From contig NZ_JAGOIT010000007.1 in the NCBI RefSeq assembly GCF_017995515.1, positions 1 to 55,510 of the forward strand: a DNA stretch of 55,510 nucleotides, read 5' to 3'. This DNA is from Propionivibrio sp. GTDB taxonomy: Bacteria > Pseudomonadota > Gammaproteobacteria > Burkholderiales > Rhodocyclaceae. A program made the position numbers and the translations under genes. Position 1 is the stretch's first letter, and every line of letters begins with the position of its first letter. The notes below the pieces were generated by a model. It had not been told where the DNA came from. It saw only the letters and a list, made by a program, of their open reading frames with translations, and did no database searches. Below, piece after piece: positions 51,850-55,510 of the stretch.

Positions 51850-52239
51850 ATGGCAAAGACTGCAACGAAAGTTCGCAAAAAAGTCAAGAAGAACGTCGCG
51901 GAAGGCATTGCGCATATTCACGCTTCGTTTAATAACACGATCATTACGATCACGGATCGCCAGGGCAACGCCCTGTCGTGGGCGACTTCTGGCGGCGCCG
52001 GTTTTAAGGGGTCGCGTAAGAGTACGCCGTTCGCGGCACAGGTGGCCGCCGAAGCAGCCGGTAAAGTCGCTGTTGAATGCGGAGTGAAGAATCTCGAAGT
52101 CCGCATCAAGGGGCCCGGCCCCGGGCGCGAGTCTTCGGTGCGTGCGCTTAACGCGCTTGGCATGAAGATCACGGCGATCACGGACGTGACGCCGATCCCC
52201 CATAATGGTTGCCGTCCGCCGAAGAAGCGCCGGATTTAA
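51850..52239 (+). CDS. rpsK: 30S ribosomal protein S11
   Basis: S11 (129 aa) lies on the 30S platform near the Shine-Dalgarno helix. [20 protein letters not shown] and the end [16 protein letters not shown] are invariant family features. GAGGATC precedes the ATG. Confidence 0.97.
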   Translation: MAKTATKVRKKVKKNVAEGIAHIHASFNNTIITITDRQGNALSWATSGGAGFKGSRKSTPFAAQVAAEAAGKVAVECGVKNLEVRIKGPGPGRESSVRALNALGMKITAITDVTPIPHNGCRPPKKRRI

Positions 52240-52251
52240 GGAGAAAGTACA

Positions 52252-52881
52252 GTGGCTCGCAATCTCGATCCCAAGTGCCGTCAGTGCCGCCGTGAGGGGG
52301 AGAAGCTCTTCCTCAAGGGCGAAAAGTGTTTTACGGACAAGTGCGCAATTGAGCGCCGGTCATACGCTCCCGGTCAGCATGGCCAGAAGTCAGGGCAACG
52401 TTTGTCGGACTATGGCGTTCACCTGCGCGAAAAGCAGAAAATTCGCCGCATCTACGGTGTGCTCGAAGGGCAGTTCCGTAAAGTGTACAAGGAAGCGGAT
52501 CGCCGGAAGGGCGTGACCGGCGAAAACCTGCTGCAGTTGCTCGAATCGCGTCTGGATACGGTCACGTACCGCATGGGTTTCGCGGCCTCGCGTTCCGAAT
52601 CGCGCCAAGTGGTTCGCCACAATTGCGTTTTGGTTAACGGCCGGCGCGTGAATATTCCGTCGTACCAGGTCCGCCCCGGTGACGTGCTCGAAATCGCAGA
52701 AAAGGCGAAGAATCACCTGCGCGTCAAGGCTGCGCTGGCCGCAGCTGAGTCGCGCGGGTTCCCGGAGTGGGTCCAAGTCGATACCAAGGAAGCCAAAGGC
52801 GTTTATAAAGCGCGTCCGGAGCGTAGTGAACTGTCGTCGACGATCAATGAAAGCCTCGTCGTCGAGTTGTACTCGAAGTAA
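52252..52881 (+). CDS. rpsD: 30S ribosomal protein S4, zinc-binding form
   Basis: S4 (209 aa) starts 30S assembly, shapes decoding accuracy and in E. coli represses the alpha operon. It starts with GTG after AAGGAG and reads [20 protein letters not shown]. Cys9, Cys12, Cys26 and Cys31 form a zinc ribbon not found in E. coli S4. The S4 domain [20 protein letters not shown] follows. Confidence 0.97.
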   Translation: MARNLDPKCRQCRREGEKLFLKGEKCFTDKCAIERRSYAPGQHGQKSGQRLSDYGVHLREKQKIRRIYGVLEGQFRKVYKEADRRKGVTGENLLQLLESRLDTVTYRMGFAASRSESRQVVRHNCVLVNGRRVNIPSYQVRPGDVLEIAEKAKNHLRVKAALAAAESRGFPEWVQVDTKEAKGVYKARPERSELSSTINESLVVELYSK

Positions 52882-52920
52882 GTGCTGCGCGGCTTGACAG
52901 AATCAGGCAAAGGACAGGAT

Positions 52921-53895
52921 ATGCATAGTAGTGGATTATTGAAACCGCGCATTATTGATGTACAGAGTTTGTCTCCAGTGCACGCACGGGTGGTTATGGA
53001 GCCGTTCGAGCGTGGCTATGGGCATACGCTAGGGAATGCGCTGCGCAGGATTCTGCTGTCGTCGATGCCAGGTTTCGCCCCGACCGAGGTCAGTATCGAT
53101 GGCGTACTCCATGAGTACTCCACGATCGATGGTGTTCAGGAGGACGTTGTCGACATCCTGCTGAATTTGAAAGGCGTCGTCTTCAAACTTCATAATCGGG
53201 AAGAGGCAACGCTCCATCTCACCAAAGATGGCGAGGGCGTGGTGCGCGCTGGCGATATCACCGTGTCGCACGACGTCGAGATCGTGAATCCTGATCATGT
53301 GATTGCGCATGTTTCGGCCGGCGGCAAGTTGTCGATGGAGTTGAAGGTTGAGAAGGGCCGAGGCTACGTTCCGGGTAATGTCCGATCGGACGGAGAAAGT
53401 GGCAAGACTATAGGAAATCTGGTGCTTGACGCCTCGTTCAGCCCGGTTCGCCGCGTGAGTTATTTCGTCGAAAGCGCGCGAGTTGAGCAGAGAACCGACC
53501 TTGACAAGTTGGTGATGGAAATCGAAACAAACGGCGTTATTGAGCCGGAGGAATCGATTCGCACCGCTGCGCGGATTCTGATGGAGCAACTGTCGGTGTT
53601 TGCGGATCTCGAGGGCACGGCGCTGCCGGTCGAGCACCATAAGACGGTCCAGGTTGACCCCTTGCTGCTGCGCCCGGTCGACGACCTTGAACTCACGGTC
53701 CGTTCGGCGAATTGCCTCAAGGCCGAGAATATCTACTATATCGGCGACCTGATCCAGCGCACGGAGAACGAACTGCTCAAGACCCCTAACCTGGGCAGAA
53801 AGTCGCTGAATGAAATCAAGGAAGTGTTGGCAGCTAGGGGCCTGACACTGGGCATGAAGCTTGAGAACTGGCCACCGGCTGGTCTCGACAAGTAG
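52921..53895 (+). CDS. rpoA: DNA-directed RNA polymerase subunit alpha
   Basis: The 324-aa alpha subunit has an assembly domain (1-235; [20 protein letters not shown]) and a C-terminal domain with the UP-element and activator surface ([20 protein letters not shown]). The ATG at 52921 gives the standard start; an upstream frame start at 52882 directly follows rpsD and adds 13 unrelated residues. AGGA lies before the ATG. Confidence 0.97.
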   Translation: MHSSGLLKPRIIDVQSLSPVHARVVMEPFERGYGHTLGNALRRILLSSMPGFAPTEVSIDGVLHEYSTIDGVQEDVVDILLNLKGVVFKLHNREEATLHLTKDGEGVVRAGDITVSHDVEIVNPDHVIAHVSAGGKLSMELKVEKGRGYVPGNVRSDGESGKTIGNLVLDASFSPVRRVSYFVESARVEQRTDLDKLVMEIETNGVIEPEESIRTAARILMEQLSVFADLEGTALPVEHHKTVQVDPLLLRPVDDLELTVRSANCLKAENIYYIGDLIQRTENELLKTPNLGRKSLNEIKEVLAARGLTLGMKLENWPPAGLDK

Positions 53896-53926
53896 CTCTC
53901 TCGGACAAGAATAGGAAGGAAATGAT

Positions 53927-54313
53927 ATGCGTCACCGTTTAGGTCTGCGTAAGCTCAACCGCACTAGTGCTCACCGCTTGGCGATGCTGCGCAACATGGC
54001 AGTATCTGTCCTGCGCCACGAAACGATCAAGACCACCTTGCCGAAGGCAAAGGAACTGCGTCGCGTCGTCGAGCCGCTCATCACGCTTGGCAAGAAGCCA
54101 AGTTTGGCAAACCGTCGTTTGGCGTTCGATCGCCTGCGCGACCGTGAGATTGTGGTCAAACTGTTCGACGTACTTGGTCCGCGCTATGCGAGCCGTAACG
54201 GCGGTTATCTGCGAATTCTCAAGTGCGGCTTCCGTGACGGTGATAACGCGCCGATGGCACTGGTTCAGTTGCTGGATCAGCCAGAAGAAGAGGCGTTGCC
54301 CGTCGCAGCGTAG
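53927..54313 (+). CDS. rplQ: 50S ribosomal protein L17
   Basis: L17 (128 aa) lies near the tunnel exit. It begins [20 protein letters not shown], and [20 protein letters not shown] is conserved. Last gene of the alpha operon; AGGAAGGA precedes the ATG and a strong terminator follows. Confidence 0.97.
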   Translation: MRHRLGLRKLNRTSAHRLAMLRNMAVSVLRHETIKTTLPKAKELRRVVEPLITLGKKPSLANRRLAFDRLRDREIVVKLFDVLGPRYASRNGGYLRILKCGFRDGDNAPMALVQLLDQPEEEALPVAA

Positions 54314-54341
54314 GGCTGTCACGTCGAGTCGTAAAGTTGAG

Positions 54342-54375
54342 GGCCGCTTAGTGCATGCTAGGCGGCCTTTTTCTT
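54342..54375 (+). terminator. Rho-independent terminator of the ribosomal protein cluster
   Basis: GGCCGCTTAG (54342-54351) pairs along its whole length, with one G-T pair, with CTAGGCGGCC (54358-54367) around a 6-nt loop. TTTTTCTT follows. It lies 28 nt after rplQ and closes the 32-kb + strand block. Confidence 0.93.
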
Positions 54376-54626
54376 ATGCCGATCGGCGGTGGCTCCCCGC
54401 GGCCCGGTGCGGATGTTGGTCGGGTCTGGGTAGGCGTCCGGGCGCCGGTTTACGCGCTCGGCGACCTTTGCTGCCACGTCGCAGATGGTGGGCGGGACCG
54501 GAGGGCGCCGTGCGTATGCCTGTGGCGATCCCCAGGAACGGGCTTGTCTGCCGAGAAGGCGAGCGCGATCTGTGTTGTGGTGAGGCGGCTGTGCGGCTGA
54601 AGGATTGAAGCCGAGACGGAGGCACG
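54376..54626. other. No confident gene between the rplQ terminator and the ParA-type gene
   Basis: This 251-bp GC-rich stretch has open frames on both strands, but none has a recognisable product or a good ribosome site. One minus-strand frame would end inside the terminator stem. I see no repeat, tRNA or convincing promoter. CGGAGG (54616-54621) at the end is the ribosome site of the next gene. Confidence 0.4.
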
Positions 54627-55253
54627 ATGAAGTCTTTTCTGGTGGCAAACCCCAAGGGCGGCTCGGGCAAGACGACGCTCGCGACGAACCTGGCCGGCTT
54701 CTACGCGCGCTGCGGGCATCAGGTGATGCTTGGAGACACCGATCGTCAATTATCGGCACGCACCTGGTTACAGGCCCGTCCGCCCGAGTTGCCCCCGATT
54801 CGCACCTGGAACATCGAAAAGGACTCGCCGGCCCGACCCCCGCGCGGGACTTCGCACGCAGTTCTCGATTCCCCGGCTGGTTTGCATGGGAGAGCGCTCG
54901 AACGTGTTCTGAAGGCCGTTTCGCGCGTAATCGTGCCAGTGCAGCCGTCGTTCTTTGACATCGCTGCGACACGGCAATTTCTTGAGTTGCTGTTAGCGGA
55001 AAAAGCGATCCGGAAAGAGCGAATCCAGGTCGCAATTGTCGGAATGCGGGTCGACGCGCGAACACGCTCCGCCGCCGAGCTTGAGCGGTTTCTAAGCGCC
55101 TACGATCTGCCTGTGCTGACATATCTCCGCGATACGCAACTCTATGTCCAGGTTGCGGCCAACGGGATGACGCTATTTGATTTTCCCGGATCGCGTGTCG
55201 AGAAAGACATCGAACAGTGGCGGCCCATTATCGATTGGGCCGGCTCGGACTAA
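54627..55253 (+). CDS. Orphan ParA/MinD-family ATPase
   Basis: The 208-aa protein has the deviant Walker A of the ParA family, NPKGGSGKTTLATNLA, with signature Lys10 and Lys15. GDTDRQLSARTWLQAR is the switch I-like segment and HAVLDSPAGLHG the Walker B region. It is short and has no DNA-binding N-terminal domain, so it is of the small ParA type used for plasmid partition, protein positioning or as an orphan. No ParB or centromere-like repeats are visible in the remaining sequence. CGGAGG precedes the ATG by 5 nt. Its position after the ribosomal cluster with its own leader suggests an independent unit. Cargo unknown. Confidence 0.85.
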   Translation: MKSFLVANPKGGSGKTTLATNLAGFYARCGHQVMLGDTDRQLSARTWLQARPPELPPIRTWNIEKDSPARPPRGTSHAVLDSPAGLHGRALERVLKAVSRVIVPVQPSFFDIAATRQFLELLLAEKAIRKERIQVAIVGMRVDARTRSAAELERFLSAYDLPVLTYLRDTQLYVQVAANGMTLFDFPGSRVEKDIEQWRPIIDWAGSD

Positions 55254-55306
55254 GGACGGCGACCGTACTCACCGCCTGTGGCGATAAGCCGCGCGGTTGT
55301 GCTCGT

Positions 55307-55510
55307 TCAACGATAGCCGTGCCAGTGTCCTTCGGCTCGGCGCCAACGCTCGTGATGATGGTGGGGCTGACGTGCGCCGCGATAGGTCGTAACGTAATAG
55401 ACCGGTGTGGCAACGCGCGTGGGCGGAGCGTAGTAAACGGGCGGTGCAGGGTGGTGATATACGACCTGCGGCCGATGTTCGACGCGGTAGGGCTCGTGCC
55501 CGTTGTCGGT
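55307..55510 (-). CDS. C-terminal end of a His/Tyr/Pro-rich, probably exported protein (cut by right edge)
   Basis: On the minus strand 67 codons are open from the window edge to a TGA at 55309-55307. The composition is strongly biased: VVYHHPAPPVYYAPPTRVAT, then PVYYVTTYRGARQPHHHHER and a GHWHGYR end. Such His/Tyr/Pro-rich tails are typical of small exported or cell-envelope proteins of unknown function, and the His runs could bind metal ions. The start and any signal peptide lie outside the window. It converges on the ParA-type gene, with 53 nt between and no clear terminator. Confidence 0.55.
   Translation of the reverse strand, partial: TDNGHEPYRVEHRPQVVYHHPAPPVYYAPPTRVATPVYYVTTYRGARQPHHHHERWRRAEGHWHGYR

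Noticed and set aside
54358-55122. Minus-strand frame spanning the rplQ terminator, the spacer and half of the ParA-type gene
   Set aside because: It would end within the terminator stem and run antisense to a gene with a clear Walker A; composition is Arg/Pro-rich and unrecognised.

Overview
The window reads as chromosomal DNA of a GC-rich betaproteobacterium, most likely a member of the Rhodocyclales (Propionivibrio/Dechloromonas/Accumulibacter-like). This rests on the gene order and protein lengths of the ribosomal block (RpoB of 1427 aa, S14 of 101 aa, tRNA-Trp between tuf and secE) and a dispersed REP-type repeat; genus is inference only.

Left part (1-17.1 kb) is accessory. It opens with the N-terminal end of an IS630-type transposase leaving the window, then a YesM/LytS-type histidine kinase coupled to a two-domain RbsA-like protein that has lost every recognisable ATP-binding motif and whose last codons run into an IS21-end-like repeat. 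Next comes a sugar/polyol uptake and catabolic island: ABC importer 1 (RbsA-, RbsC- and RbsB-like), a convergent DhaK-DhaL fusion kinase, a divergent RpiB/LacB-type isomerase, a zinc polyol dehydrogenase interrupted by one in-frame TGA, a DUF2291 protein, ABC importer 2, a shortened chemoreceptor and a SorC-family regulator. The kinase, isomerase and dehydrogenase combination fits tetritol (erythritol/threitol) degradation: polyol to tetrulose to tetrulose phosphate to an aldose phosphate. The 375-bp divergent region between kinase and isomerase carries two good sigma-70-like promoters and repeated 14-bp dyads that are the best candidate operators for the SorC protein.

Middle part (17.1-21.9 kb) holds a small thioredoxin-fold protein, a large hybrid sensor kinase, a NarL-type response regulator and a membrane-anchored methyltransferase on the opposite strand.

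From 21.9 to 54.3 kb every gene lies on the + strand and forms the translation/transcription core: tRNA-Tyr, tRNA-Gly, tRNA-Thr, tuf, tRNA-Trp, secE, nusG, rplKAJL, rpoBC, then the str genes (rpsL, rpsG, fusA, second tuf), and the S10, spc and alpha operons through rplQ, closed by a strong terminator. The two tuf genes differ at only two synonymous positions. An L10-type leader, an rplL-rpoB attenuator and an internal spc promoter are visible.

Right edge (54.4-55.5 kb) has an orphan ParA-type ATPase and the end of a His/Tyr/Pro-rich protein on the - strand. The most unusual material is in the accessory island: the motif-less ABC pseudo-ATPase beside a sensor kinase, the TGA-interrupted dehydrogenase, a 28-codon leader ORF with a strong Shine-Dalgarno, and the chemoreceptor lacking TM2 and HAMP.
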